DNA from: Stappia sp. TSB10P1A
GTDB taxonomy: Bacteria > Pseudomonadota > Alphaproteobacteria > Rhizobiales > Stappiaceae
Length of the DNA: 64,000 nucleotides
Assembly: GCF_900185725.1 (NCBI RefSeq)
Contig: NZ_FYAU01000016.1
Span: 305,639-369,638 of the forward strand
Direction: 5' to 3'
The notes beneath the pieces were generated by a model. It saw only the letters and a program-made list of their open reading frames with translations, was not told the DNA's origin and made no database searches. Position numbers and translations under genes: made by a program. Positions 46,001 through 54,944 of the stretch are shown here, piece by piece. Within the stretch, counting starts at the first letter, position 1. Each line of letters opens with the position of its first letter.

Positions 46001-46028
46001 AAAAGGCCCGGCGGTTTCCCGCCGGGCC
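46001..46028 (-). terminator. Intrinsic terminator of the first porin gene
   Basis: On the minus strand a 10-bp stem GGCCCGGCGG/CCGCCGGGCC with GAAA loop is followed by four T and CG. It is 25 bp past the porin stop and is repeated almost exactly behind the second porin. Confidence 0.85.
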
Positions 46029-46053
46029 CTCAATCCGATCCTAAAGGATCAGA

Positions 46054-47235
46054 TCAGAACGTGCGCTGGACGCGGAAGATGCCAACCAGGACATCGTCGT
46101 TCGGCGCACCCTTGACGTTGCGGTTGCGGTACTCGAGCTCGACACCGGTGCTGAGGCCGGAGACCGGACGCCACACCAGGTTGCCCTGCACGTTGACGTC
46201 GCGGATATTCGGAAGGCCGGCAGCCTGGTCGAGGCTGTTGTACGACGCGGTGATGGAGGTCGAGACAGCCGGGGTCCAGAAGTGGGTGAAGCCACCGCCG
46301 ATGCCCCAGGCCGTCGACAGGCGCAGGCCGCCGGCCGCCGTGTAGGCCGCATCGGAGAAGGTGTCCGCCCAAGCCGAGCTGACATAGCCGATCGCGCCCT
46401 GGGCGTAGGACGCCTGGATCGACACGCTGTCGCCCGGAGCGATCATCGGCAGGTTGAACGTGGCGCCGGCGCCGATGGCCCAGCCGAGCTTGCCCTTGCC
46501 CGAGGTCAGGCCCGGCACGTTGATGCCATAGGCATGGTGCAGAGCGCCCATGAGCTGAGCGGAGCCCCAGCCCTGGTCGATGCGGACATTGGCGACGAAG
46601 TCCGGAACCTTCACGCCGCCGTAGTAGTCGAGAATGCCCGGCCCGGTGATGACGCCGCGCTTGTTCGGAGCCTCGACCGAGAGCGAGGCCGACAGGCCGT
46701 TGCCGAACTGGGCGGTGTAGGCGAACAGATTGGTCTCGCCGTAATCGGAGAAGCCCTGGTCGAGGATCGCACCCCAGTTGTCGCCGGTGTAGAAGTCGAA
46801 ATACGATGCCGTACGACCGGCAACGAAGCCGCCGAGCTGGATGAAGGCTTCATCCAGGTAGAAGTCGGAGCCGCCGGCGTTGTCCGCGGTCGACCAGGCG
46901 GCGACATAGGTGCGCAGCAGGCCGTATTCGGTGTTGGTGCGGCTGTCGAAGTTCAGATAGCCACGAGCACGGATCCGGACGGATTCGTCGGTCCGGGCAT
47001 CCCAGTTGCTGCCGCCCTTGTTGAGCACGTCGTTGACGCGGAACTCGACGCGGACACCGCCGCCGATCTTCAGGCAGGTCTCGGTGCCGGGGATATAGAA
47101 GAAACCGGAACCGAAGGCATCGCAAACACGAACATAATCGACCGGCTCCGGAGCCACCGGAAGATCGGCGGCCTGGGCGCCCGTGGCCGCCATCGCGGCG
47201 GCGGAAGCGCCGAGCAGAATGCTCCTGATGTTCAT
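46054..47235 (-). CDS. Outer-membrane porin, Omp2/RopA family (copy 1)
   Basis: 393 residues, ATG at 47235 with GAGGTCAGGAA upstream. Signal peptide MNIRSILLGASAAAMAATGA, mature start ADLPVAPEPVDYVRVCDAFGSGFFYIPGTETCLKIGG with two cysteines (conserved CDAFG and TETC), typical of the Rhizobiales porin family. The chain is a 16-strand beta-barrel with alternating aromatic/small residues and ends in FRVQRTF, the C-terminal Phe used by BAM. About 90% identical by eye to the copy at 47522-48703, including the flanks. Forms a general diffusion channel. Confidence 0.93.
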   Translation of the reverse strand: MNIRSILLGASAAAMAATGAQAADLPVAPEPVDYVRVCDAFGSGFFYIPGTETCLKIGGGVRVEFRVNDVLNKGGSNWDARTDESVRIRARGYLNFDSRTNTEYGLLRTYVAAWSTADNAGGSDFYLDEAFIQLGGFVAGRTASYFDFYTGDNWGAILDQGFSDYGETNLFAYTAQFGNGLSASLSVEAPNKRGVITGPGILDYYGGVKVPDFVANVRIDQGWGSAQLMGALHHAYGINVPGLTSGKGKLGWAIGAGATFNLPMIAPGDSVSIQASYAQGAIGYVSSAWADTFSDAAYTAAGGLRLSTAWGIGGGFTHFWTPAVSTSITASYNSLDQAAGLPNIRDVNVQGNLVWRPVSGLSTGVELEYRNRNVKGAPNDDVLVGIFRVQRTF

Positions 47236-47383
47236 TTCCTGACCTCGTCCTTTATCCGTGCGCGGCTTTGCCACCAACGGACCGGGTGAACAAACATTCC
47301 CCCCTAGCTCATATTTTTGTAAGCGAGGCCATCGCAGACCCGCAACCGGCAAATCATCTCGCCTTGCACGCTTCGATCCGAGT

Positions 47384-47401
47384 GTGTCTTTCCAGTGACA
47401 C
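47384..47401. promoter_or_regulatory. Conserved upstream motif of porin copy 1
   Basis: GTGTC-N8-GACAC occurs 149 bp upstream of the porin start. The same pattern and most surrounding bases recur at 48857-48874 upstream of copy 2, so it was kept through the duplication and may be a regulator site or promoter element. Confidence 0.45.
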
Positions 47402-47467
47402 ACGCGAAGCGCGCGAAGCGTCGACAACCTGTGGTCGCCAGCCAGGGATCGAGGTCACGATCCAAAG

Positions 47468-47496
47468 AAAAAGGCCCGGCGGTTTCCCGCCGGGCC
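47468..47496 (-). terminator. Intrinsic terminator of the second porin gene
   Basis: Same 10-bp stem GGCCCGGCGG/CCGCCGGGCC with GAAA loop as the 46001-46028 terminator, followed on the minus strand by five T, then C and three T. The stretch GATCCTAAAGGATCAGAT after the stop is also duplicated. Confidence 0.88.
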
Positions 47497-47521
47497 CTCA
47501 ATCCGATCCTAAAGGATCAGA

Positions 47522-48703
47522 TTAGAACGTGCGCTGGACGCGGAAGATGCCAACCAGAGCGTCGTCGTTGGCCAGGCCCTTGCGGTTCCGGTTGCGGTAC
47601 TCGAGCTCGATACCGGTGCTGAGGCCGGACACCGGACGCCACACCAGGTTACCCTGAACGTTGAGGTCGCGGATGTTGGTGCCACCAGCAGCCTGGTCGA
47701 GGCTGTTGTACGACACGGTCAGAGCGGTCGAGACAGCCGGGGTCCAGAAGTGCGTGAAGCCCGCACCGATGCCCCAAGCCGACGACATCTTCAGAGCGCC
47801 AGCAGCGTTGTAACCGGCGTCAGCGAACGCGCCCTTCCAGGCCGAGCTGACATAACCGATGGCGCCCTGCGAGTAGGAGGCCTGGATGTTGAAGTTGTCG
47901 CCCGGAGCGATCATCGGCAGGTTGATCGTGGCGCCGGCGCCGATGGCCCAGCCGATCTTGCCCTTGCCCGAGGTCACGCCCGGCACGTTGATGCCGTAAG
48001 CATGGTGCAGGGCACCCATGAGCTGAGCGGAACCCCAACCCTGGTCGACGCGGACGTTGGCGACGAAGTCCGGAACCTTGATGCCGCCGTAGTAGTTGGC
48101 GAGGACCGGGCCGGTGATGATGCCGCGCTTGTTCGGAGCTTCGACCGAGAGCGAGGCCGACAGACCGTTGCCGAACTGGGCGGTGTACGCGAACAGGTTG
48201 GTCTCGCCGTTGTCCGAGAAGCCCTGGTCGAGGATCGCGCCGTAGTTGCTGCCGGTGTAGAAGTCGAAGTACGAAGACGTACGACCAGCAACGAAGCCAC
48301 CGAGCTGGATGAAGGCTTCATCCAGGTAGAAGTCCGAGGCGCCGGCGTTGTCGGCGGTCGACCAAGCGGCGACGTAGGTGCGCAGCAGGCCATACTCGGT
48401 GTTGGTGCGGCTGTCGAAGTTCATGTAGCCACGAGCACGGATACGGACGGACTCGTCGGTCCGCGAATCCCAGTTGCTGCCGCCCTTGTCGAGCACGTCG
48501 TTGACGCGGAACTCGACGCGGACACCGCCGCCGATCTTCAGGCAGGTCTCGGTGCCCGGGATGTAGAAGAAGCCACGGCCGAAAGCGTCGCAAACGCGAA
48601 CGTAGTCGACCGGCTCCGGAGCCACCGGGAGATCGGCGGCCTGAGCGCCCGTGGCCGCCATGGCGGCAGCGGAAGCGCCGAGCAGGATGCTCTTGATGTT
48701 CAT
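47522..48703 (-). CDS. Outer-membrane porin, Omp2/RopA family (copy 2)
   Basis: 393 residues, same length as copy 1. Signal peptide MNIKSILLGASAAAMAATGA, mature start ADLPVAPEPVDYVRVCDAFGRGFFY, end FRVQRTF. Ribosome site GAGGTCAGGAA is identical to copy 1. Differences between copies are mostly in surface-loop regions (for example TTAADTFSDAAY in copy 1 against KGAFADAGYN in copy 2, and GLPNIRDV against GGTNIRDL), which would alter pore selectivity or antigenicity. Upstream promoter, gene and terminator are all part of the duplicated block. Confidence 0.93.
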   Translation of the reverse strand: MNIKSILLGASAAAMAATGAQAADLPVAPEPVDYVRVCDAFGRGFFYIPGTETCLKIGGGVRVEFRVNDVLDKGGSNWDSRTDESVRIRARGYMNFDSRTNTEYGLLRTYVAAWSTADNAGASDFYLDEAFIQLGGFVAGRTSSYFDFYTGSNYGAILDQGFSDNGETNLFAYTAQFGNGLSASLSVEAPNKRGIITGPVLANYYGGIKVPDFVANVRVDQGWGSAQLMGALHHAYGINVPGVTSGKGKIGWAIGAGATINLPMIAPGDNFNIQASYSQGAIGYVSSAWKGAFADAGYNAAGALKMSSAWGIGAGFTHFWTPAVSTALTVSYNSLDQAAGGTNIRDLNVQGNLVWRPVSGLSTGIELEYRNRNRKGLANDDALVGIFRVQRTF

Positions 48704-49151
48704 TTCCTGACCTCGTCGTTATTCCCTATGTGACCGTGCGGCCAACGGGAGATGAGAGTTGAGCAAGCTTCCCCGCGAGCTCGACCTTGTTCTAAGCGAG
48801 GCCGGCGGCCGCCCGCAACCGGCAAATACCCCTATTCGGCACAGCGAGGACACACTGTGTCTTTGCGGTGACACCCCGTTAAACCTCTGTTAGCAAATGC
48901 CCAAGGTTTCCTGCGATTTCCGCGATTTCCGTCCCGAAGGCCGGTTTTGCCCCCACCGCCGCCCTGCGGCGCGCGCGCCGCTTGAAGCGGCCTGTCGCGC
49001 ACCGTAAAGAAAGCCCGACGGGGCCCCCGCGCACCGTTCGGGGGCCGTCCCGTCACCGGGATTCGCGGGCGGCGCGGACGGGCGATTCCCGTCATCCGGC
49101 CGCCGGGCCCACCTGACCGACACACTTGTCCATATAGACAGGAGCCAGAAG
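48704..49151. other. Divergent region between porin copy 2 and the glycosyltransferase gene
   Basis: 448 bp. Next to the porin it holds the duplicated promoter block (TAAGCGAGGCC, CGCAACCGGCAAAT) and the GTGTC-N8-GACAC motif at 48857-48874. TTAA-N7-TTAG at 48879-48893 differs by one base from the CtrA box. The part 48900-49100 is GC-rich with no recognised element; a good AGGAG ribosome site precedes the glycosyltransferase at 49139. Confidence 0.45.
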
Positions 49152-49964
49152 ATGCAGACGACAGCCGGCGAAGCGGCCATCGCCGTATCGGTCTTCATCA
49201 TCGCCCATGACGAGGCCGACCGAATCGGCCGCGCCATCGACAGCGTGGCGGGGTTCGCCGACGAGGTCGTCGTCATCGACAGCGGCTCCACCGACGGCAC
49301 GCAGGAAATCGCGCGCGCGCATGGCGCGCGCGTCGTGGAGAATGCCTGGCCGGGCTACGGGCCGCAGAAGCGCTTCGGCGAGGACCAGTGCCGCAACGAC
49401 TGGATCTTCAACCTCGACGCCGACGAGGCGGCGACCCCGGCGCTGGCCGCGGAAATCGCGGGGCTGGCCCGCTCCGGCGCCCTCGCCCGCTCGCCGTTCT
49501 GGGAGGTGGCGATCCGCGACGTCTTCGCCCATGAGACCGCCCCCGCCCCCTGGGCCTATGGCTATATCCAGATCCGCCTCTACGACCGGCGCGTGGGCCG
49601 CTTTTCCGATTCGACCGTCCACGACACGGTGCGCCCGCCGAAGGGAGCGCGGCCGGCGCGCCTGCGCCAGCCGATGGAGCACCGCTCGATCCGCTCCATC
49701 GCCTTCCAGGTGGAGAAGATGAACCGCTATTCCACGGCGCAGGTGGGGGACATGGCGGCGCGCGGGCGGCGCTTCGCCCGCTGGCGGCTGGTCACCGAGT
49801 TTCCCCTCGCCTTTCTCAAGGCCTATGTGATCCGGCGCTATGCGCTCTATGGCTGGTGGGGGATCGTGATCTCCGTGAATTTCGCCTATACGAGGTTCCT
49901 GCGCGTCTCCAAGGCCTATGAGCGCGAGCTCTGCGAGGCGGCGGCGACACCCGACCGGCGCTGA
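49152..49964 (+). CDS. Glycosyltransferase family 2, lipopolysaccharide/core-type
   Basis: 270 residues. GT-A fold: SVFIIAHDEADRIGRAIDSVAGFADEVVVIDSGSTDGTQEIA with the nucleotide-binding DSGSTDG (about 44-50), and DXD-type motif NLDADEAAT (about 88-96). The C-terminal helices (FPLAFLKAYVIRRYALYGWWG) are amphipathic/hydrophobic and suggest membrane association. The family WaaE/KdtX adds a sugar to lipopolysaccharide core. It is followed at 59 bp by an FkbM methyltransferase, so both may modify a surface glycan. Confidence 0.86.
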   Translation: MQTTAGEAAIAVSVFIIAHDEADRIGRAIDSVAGFADEVVVIDSGSTDGTQEIARAHGARVVENAWPGYGPQKRFGEDQCRNDWIFNLDADEAATPALAAEIAGLARSGALARSPFWEVAIRDVFAHETAPAPWAYGYIQIRLYDRRVGRFSDSTVHDTVRPPKGARPARLRQPMEHRSIRSIAFQVEKMNRYSTAQVGDMAARGRRFARWRLVTEFPLAFLKAYVIRRYALYGWWGIVISVNFAYTRFLRVSKAYERELCEAAATPDRR

Positions 49965-50023
49965 GCCGGCCGGTTTGCCGCAACACGCCCGATCCAGGCC
50001 CGACCCACGAAAGCCGACAGTCC

Positions 50024-50797
50024 ATGCAGACAGTGACCATCCGCGACATATCCTTCGAGGTGAACGACGCGCGCCCCGGCTTCTGGCGGCAGGCGGAGAA
50101 CGGCACCTGGGAAAAGCCGACCTATGACATTCTCGATGCCTGTATCGACGCGGATACGGTCTGCCTCGACTTCGGCGCCTGGGTCGGCCCGACCGTGCTC
50201 TACGAGGCACAGCGCGGGCGCAAGGTCATCGCCTTCGAACCGGATCCGGCGGCGGCCGACGAGCTGGAGGCCAATCTCGCGCTCAACCCGGCCTTCAAGG
50301 ACAAGGTCACGGTGATCCGCAAGGCGGTGTGGACGCAAAGCGGCAGCCGCAAGATGGCCGCCAAGACCGCGCCGGGCGATTCGATGTCCTCCTTCGTGCA
50401 CAAGGACGCCAGCGTGACCTTCGATGTCGACTGCATCAGCGTCGAGGAAATCGCGGCGATGATCGACCCGAGCGACAAGCTGTTCATCAAGATGGACATC
50501 GAGGGCGCGGAATATGAGGTGGCGCCGCTGCTGGCGCCGCTGCTGCAGCGCGAGCGGGTCGACTGCTACATCTCCTTTCATCCGCGCTTTGCCGCCGGCG
50601 GGCATCCGCGCTTCCACAAGACCTTCGGCATGACGCGCCGGGTGTTCAAGACCTTCCGCGGCTTCAATCTCACCCGCGTCGGGCGCAAGTCGCTGCTGCC
50701 GGCCGGCGACGTCGCCTTGCTGGCAAAGCTCGGCCTGTGGCTGTTCGAGGCCAAGCGCGGCTTCCTGTTCTCCAGGGGCCGGGCGCCGCTGCGCTGA
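50024..50797 (+). CDS. FkbM family SAM-dependent methyltransferase
   Basis: 257 residues. SAM-binding motif CLDFGAWVGPTVLYEA (about 47-62) and acidic EPDPAAADELEANLALNPAFKDKV follow the Rossmann order; the FkbM motif near the C-terminus is FIKMDIEGAEYEVAPLL (about 153-169). These enzymes O-methylate sugars or polyketides. The gene sits directly after a GT2 glycosyltransferase on the same strand, consistent with methylation of an envelope glycan. The ribosome site is weak, perhaps translation is coupled. Confidence 0.87.
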   Translation: MQTVTIRDISFEVNDARPGFWRQAENGTWEKPTYDILDACIDADTVCLDFGAWVGPTVLYEAQRGRKVIAFEPDPAAADELEANLALNPAFKDKVTVIRKAVWTQSGSRKMAAKTAPGDSMSSFVHKDASVTFDVDCISVEEIAAMIDPSDKLFIKMDIEGAEYEVAPLLAPLLQRERVDCYISFHPRFAAGGHPRFHKTFGMTRRVFKTFRGFNLTRVGRKSLLPAGDVALLAKLGLWLFEAKRGFLFSRGRAPLR

Positions 50798-50826
50798 GCG
50801 CGCGGGCCGCAACGGGACATGCAAGG

Positions 50827-52071
50827 ATGAGCGAGATGGGCACGCGGGCGGTCCCGCAGGTGGTCGTCGTCGGCGCCGGGCCGGCCGGGCTGATCGCCGC
50901 CGACAGGCTGTCGGCAGCGGGCCTTGCCGTGACCCTCACCGAGCGCATGCCCTCGCCGGCGCGCAAGCTGCTGATGGCCGGGCGCGGCGGGCTGAACCTC
51001 ACCCATGGCGAGGCGATGCCGGCGTTTCTTGCCCGCTACCGCGAGGCGGAGGCGCATCTGGCGCCGGCGATTGCCGCCTTCGACCCTGCGGCCTTGAGGG
51101 CCTGGTGCGCGGAGCTCGGCATCGAGACCTTCATCGGCTCGAGCGGGCGGGTGTTTCCGACCGCGATGAAGGCCTCGCCGCTGGTGCGGGCGCTGCTGGC
51201 GCGGCTTGCGACGCGCGGCGTGCGGCTCCACACCCGCTGGAGCTTGAGCGGGCTGGAGCACAGTGTGAAAGCGCCGGCGCGCTGGCGCCTCTCCTTCGAG
51301 ACGCCGGACGGGGCGTGGGAGATCGAGGCGGACGCGGTGCTGCTGGCGCTCGGCGGGGCAAGCTGGCCGCGGCTCGGCAGCGACGGCGGCTGGGTGCCGA
51401 TGCTCGAACGGCACGGCGTCAAGGTCACGCCGCTGACGCCGGCCAATGCCGGCGTTCTCATCGACTGGTCGGAGCTGCTGAAGCAGCGCTTTGCCGGCAC
51501 ACCGCTGAAGCGAATCGCGGTGAGCGCCGGTGGCCGGCGCGTTGCCGGCGAGGCGGTGATCACCGCGCGCGGGCTGGAGGGCGGCGCGGTCTATGCGCTC
51601 TCGCCCGAACTGCGCGCGGCCTTCGCGGCGGGTGGGACGGCGGAACTGATGCTCGACCTGCGCCCGGATCTCGACGAGGCGGAGCTCGCAGAGCGGTTGG
51701 CACGGCCGCGCGGCAAGCAGTCGCTGTCCAATCACCTGCGCAAGGCGGCCGGCCTGTCGCCCGCCGCCATCGCGCTGCTGTCGGAAGCGGGACCGCGCAG
51801 CAGCGAGCCGCCGGAGCTTGCCCGCCGCATCAAGGGGCTGGCGCTGACGGCAACGGGCTTTTCCGGTCTGGAGCGGGCGATCTCCTCGGCCGGCGGCATC
51901 GCCTGGGGCGAGATCGGCGCGGATTTCAGCCTCAGCAAGCTGCCGGGCGTGCATGTCGCCGGCGAGATGATCGACTGGGAAGCGCCGACCGGCGGCTATC
52001 TGCTGCAGGCCTCCTTCGCCAGCGGCGTCGCGGCGGCGGGTGGCATCGCGGCGGCGCTCACTGGTCGCTAA
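50827..52071 (+). CDS. Flavoprotein of the HI0933/TIGR03862 family (BaiN-like)
   Basis: 414 residues from the ATG at 50827. FAD dinucleotide fold at the N-terminus (VVVVGAGPAGLIAADRL, about 12-28), followed by RKLLMAGRGGLNLTHGE, the highly conserved HI0933 loop, and a C-terminal FAD contact GVHVAGEMIDWEAPTGGYLLQASFASGVAAAGGIAAALTG. The reaction is unknown; relatives include the bile-acid reductase BaiN. It starts 29 bp after the FkbM gene and ends before a strong shared terminator. Confidence 0.86.
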   Translation: MSEMGTRAVPQVVVVGAGPAGLIAADRLSAAGLAVTLTERMPSPARKLLMAGRGGLNLTHGEAMPAFLARYREAEAHLAPAIAAFDPAALRAWCAELGIETFIGSSGRVFPTAMKASPLVRALLARLATRGVRLHTRWSLSGLEHSVKAPARWRLSFETPDGAWEIEADAVLLALGGASWPRLGSDGGWVPMLERHGVKVTPLTPANAGVLIDWSELLKQRFAGTPLKRIAVSAGGRRVAGEAVITARGLEGGAVYALSPELRAAFAAGGTAELMLDLRPDLDEAELAERLARPRGKQSLSNHLRKAAGLSPAAIALLSEAGPRSSEPPELARRIKGLALTATGFSGLERAISSAGGIAWGEIGADFSLSKLPGVHVAGEMIDWEAPTGGYLLQASFASGVAAAGGIAAALTGR

Positions 52072-52098
52072 GGGCGCGCCTTACCAGCGCCCGAACGA

Positions 52099-52128
52099 GA
52101 CAAAGGCCGGCGAGGGCCGGCCTTTGTC
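52099..52128. terminator. Bidirectional intrinsic terminator
   Basis: A perfect 13-bp stem GACAAAGGCCGGC/GCCGGCCTTTGTC with a 4-nt loop sits between the convergent flavoprotein and BA14K genes. The A/T ends of the stem supply a U-rich 3' side in both directions. Confidence 0.85.
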
Positions 52129-52153
52129 TCTCAAGCGGAACCGGGTCTTGCGG

Positions 52154-52492
52154 TCAGTTGCAGAACCGGTAGTTGCCCGAACGGGTGCGGAAGTAGCCGG
52201 TGTCCGGATTGAACGAGCGGTACTTCGAGGAGCAGTAGCGGTACCATTCCGGGCTCCACGGAGCGGGACGGTAGTAGACCGGAGCCGGCGCGTAGTACGG
52301 AGCGGGCTCGTAGTAGCGCGGCTGCGACAGGGCGGAGCCGATCACGGCACCGGCGACGAACCCGCCGGCGGCGGCCCAGCCGTTCTGATGATGCCAGCCC
52401 TTCTTGGCCTCGGCGTCGGTGGTGCCGGATGCCAGGACCGCACCGGCGGTCAGGGCGACTGCAAGACTTGTGACTGCGAACTTCTTGAACAT
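52154..52492 (-). CDS. BA14K-family secreted protein
   Basis: 112 residues from the ATG at 52492 (GAGGGAATGAAGTC upstream). A signal peptide (MFKKFAVTSLAVALTAGAVLASGT, cleavage after DAEA) is followed by a glycine-rich hydrophobic stretch (GWAAAGGFVAGAVIGSALS, about 39-57), a Tyr/Pro-rich linker, and a C-terminal BA14K motif WYRYCSSKYRSFNPDTGYFR...RFCN with two cysteines. The family is lectin-like and immunoreactive in Brucella and common in Hyphomicrobiales; exact role unknown. Confidence 0.88.
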   Translation of the reverse strand: MFKKFAVTSLAVALTAGAVLASGTTDAEAKKGWHHQNGWAAAGGFVAGAVIGSALSQPRYYEPAPYYAPAPVYYRPAPWSPEWYRYCSSKYRSFNPDTGYFRTRSGNYRFCN

Positions 52493-52688
52493 GACTTCAT
52501 TCCCTCTGCTAGATGCTGATCTCTGATCTTTGTCGGGGCGCTTTTCCCTGCGTCCATGAACTGAAGATAGGCGGCTTTTCCACAAACGACTGTGACCGCG
52601 ATCACGAGATTGCGCATCCCCGCAGAACCGCTGCGGCAGCTCCAAAGACGGGCGGGAGCGGCGAAACCGCGTCCGGCGCGGGCGCCGA

Positions 52689-52719
52689 TTGACATGAAAC
52701 ATGAATCATGCGTCATATA
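52689..52719 (+). promoter_or_regulatory. Promoter with internal palindrome upstream of the ABC binding-protein gene
   Basis: -35 TTGACA (52689-52694) and -10-like CATATA (52714-52719) are 19 nt apart, 66-96 bp before the start codon. In the spacer is the perfect 11-bp palindrome CATGA-A-TCATG (52700-52710), an operator candidate. Confidence 0.45.
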
Positions 52720-52784
52720 GATGCGGCGCCATGGAGCGACGGGCCGGAGGAGCGGCCCGCGCCTTGCGCCACAGGGAGGACACC

Positions 52785-53981
52785 ATGATCAGACATGCCA
52801 CCGCGGCCGCGCTGCTTGCCGCAGCGTTTGCCGCCGCGCCCTTGGGCGCCGGGGCGCAGGCCGAGGACATCCGCATCGCCCATGTCTATGGCAAGACCGG
52901 CGCGCTGGAGGCCTATGGCAAGCAGTCCCATATCGGCTTCATGATGGGGCTGGAATACGCCACCGACGGCACGATGGAGATCGACGGCCGCAAGATCGTC
53001 GTCATCGAGAAGGACACCCAGCTCAAGCCGGACATCGGCCGCGCAGCGCTGGCCGAGGCCTATGGCGACGACGACGTGCATCTGGCCGTCGGGCCGGTGT
53101 CCTCGGGCGTCGCGCTGGCGATGCTGCCGGTCGCCGAGGAATACGGCAAGCTGCTCCTGGTCGAGCCGGCGGTGGCCGATTCCATCACCGGCGAGAACTG
53201 GAACCGCTACATTTTCCGCACGGGCCGCAACTCCTCGCAGGACGCCATCGCCAATGCGGTGGCGCTCGGCAAGGAAGGCGTCACCATCGCCACGCTGGCG
53301 CAGGACTATGCTTTCGGCCGCGACGGCGTCGCCGCCTTCCGCGAGGCGCTGGCCGACACCGGCGCCACCCTCGCCTTCGAGGAATACGCCCCGACCGACA
53401 CCCAGGACTTCACCGCCAGCGCCCAGCGCATCTTCGACGCGATGAAGGATATCGAGGGTCGCAAGTTCCTGTTCGTGATCTGGGCCGGCGCCAACAACCC
53501 GATCGGCAAGATCAAGGCGATGGAGCCGGAGCGCTTCGGCATCGAGATCGCCACCGGCGGCAACATCCTCGCCGCGATGCAGGCCTACAAGGCGCTGCCG
53601 GGCATGGAAGGCGCCACCTATTACTATCACGACATCCCGAAGAACCCGGCGAACGACTGGCTGGTCTCCGAGCACGAGAAGCGCCACGGCTCGCCGCCGG
53701 ACTTCTTCACCGCCGGCGGCATGTCGGCCGCCATCGCCGTCGTCGAGGGCATCCGCAAGGCCGGCTCGACCGACACGGAAGAGCTGATCGCGGCGATGGA
53801 GGGCATGTCCTTCGAGACGCCGAAGGGCACGATGGTCTTCCGCGCGGAGGATCACCAGGCGCTGCAGTCCATGTACCACTTCAAGATCCGGGTCGACCCG
53901 GATGTCGAGTGGGGCATTCCGGAACTGGTGCGCGAATTGAAGATCGAGGACATGAACATCCCGATCCGCAACACGCGCTGA
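52785..53981 (+). CDS. Branched-chain/amide-type ABC transporter, periplasmic binding protein
   Basis: 398 residues from the ATG at 52785 (AGGGAGGA upstream). Signal peptide MIRHATAAALLAAAFAAAPL cleaved near AQA, mature start EDIRIAHVYGKTGALEAYGK. Two lobes of the periplasmic-binding-protein type I fold: AVGPVSSGVALAMLPVAEEYGKL, ATLAQDYAFGRDGVAAFREAL and DFFTAGGMSAAIAVVEGI. It is first in an operon with LivG/F/H/M-like genes, so the solute is probably an amino acid, an amide or an aromatic acid; identity cannot be read off. Confidence 0.9.
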   Translation: MIRHATAAALLAAAFAAAPLGAGAQAEDIRIAHVYGKTGALEAYGKQSHIGFMMGLEYATDGTMEIDGRKIVVIEKDTQLKPDIGRAALAEAYGDDDVHLAVGPVSSGVALAMLPVAEEYGKLLLVEPAVADSITGENWNRYIFRTGRNSSQDAIANAVALGKEGVTIATLAQDYAFGRDGVAAFREALADTGATLAFEEYAPTDTQDFTASAQRIFDAMKDIEGRKFLFVIWAGANNPIGKIKAMEPERFGIEIATGGNILAAMQAYKALPGMEGATYYYHDIPKNPANDWLVSEHEKRHGSPPDFFTAGGMSAAIAVVEGIRKAGSTDTEELIAAMEGMSFETPKGTMVFRAEDHQALQSMYHFKIRVDPDVEWGIPELVRELKIEDMNIPIRNTR

Positions 53982-54137
53982 CGCTGTCGTGTGGCGACAT
54001 TGGAAGACGCGTCGTCTCGGCGGCACTCCCAAAGCGTGTTTCAAATTCCGCCACGCGAGGCGGCCCGGCCCCTCGCCGCGGCCGGGCCGCCCGAACTTCT
54101 CCTGACCCGGACCCCCCTTTCCCGGAGCCGAGCCCTC

Positions 54138-54944
54138 ATGCGCGAACCGCCCGTTCTCGAAACCGAGGACCTGACGATCCGCTTCGGCGGTCATGTCGCC
54201 GTCGACGCCGTCAGTTGCGCCTTCGACCGCGGCACGCTGACCGCCATCGTCGGCCCCAACGGCGCCGGCAAGACCACCTATTTCAACCTCGTCTCGGGCC
54301 AGCTCAAGGCCAGCGCCGGCACGGTCCGCCTCAACGGCGAGGACATCACCCGGCTCGGCGTCGCCGACCGCTGCGACCGCGGCATCGGCCGGGCGTTCCA
54401 GCTCACCAACCTGTTTCCGAGCCTGAGCGTGCGCGAGAATGTCCGCCTGGTGGTGCAGTCGCGCGCCCATCGCGGCTTCGACCTGTTCTCGCGCGCCGCC
54501 TCGCATGTGGAGCTGATCGAGCGGGCCGAGCATGTGCTGGCCGAGGTGCGGCTCGCCGACAAGCGCGACGTCACCGTCTCCGCCCTGCCGCATGGCGACC
54601 AGCGCAAGCTGGAAGTCGCCCTGATGATCGCGCTCGGCGCGCAGGTGATGATGTTCGACGAACCGACCGCCGGCATGAGCGTCGACGAGGTGCCGGTGAT
54701 CCTCGACCTGATCCGCGAACTGAAGGCCGACAAGGACCGCACGATCCTACTGGTGGAACACAAGATGGACGTGATCCGCACGCTGGCCGACCGCATCGTC
54801 GTGCTGCACAACGGCGCGCTGGTCGCCGACGGCGAGCCGGGCGAGGTGATGCGCTCGGCCATCGTCCAGGAAGCCTATCTCGGCAAGGCGCCGGACACCG
54901 CGACGACGGATGCCGCTGCCGCAACGGAGACAGCTCATGGCTGA
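54138..54944 (+). CDS. livG: ABC transporter ATPase, LivG type
   Basis: 268 residues from the ATG at 54138. Walker A GPNGAGKTTYFN, Q-loop RAFQLTNLFPSLSV, the LivG-type variant signature LPHGDQRKLEVALMIAL, Walker B VMMFDEPTAGMS and switch ILLVEHKMDVI. The insertion around SRAHRGFDLFSRA is typical of LivG. The longer ORF upstream is untranslated. It overlaps livF by 8 bp. Confidence 0.93.
   Translation: MREPPVLETEDLTIRFGGHVAVDAVSCAFDRGTLTAIVGPNGAGKTTYFNLVSGQLKASAGTVRLNGEDITRLGVADRCDRGIGRAFQLTNLFPSLSVRENVRLVVQSRAHRGFDLFSRAASHVELIERAEHVLAEVRLADKRDVTVSALPHGDQRKLEVALMIALGAQVMMFDEPTAGMSVDEVPVILDLIRELKADKDRTILLVEHKMDVIRTLADRIVVLHNGALVADGEPGEVMRSAIVQEAYLGKAPDTATTDAAAATETAHG

Noticed and set aside
48879..48893. 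CtrA box near the second porin
   Set aside because: TTAA-N7-TTAG deviates from the consensus and no promoter match was seen beside it, so it was not called as a site.
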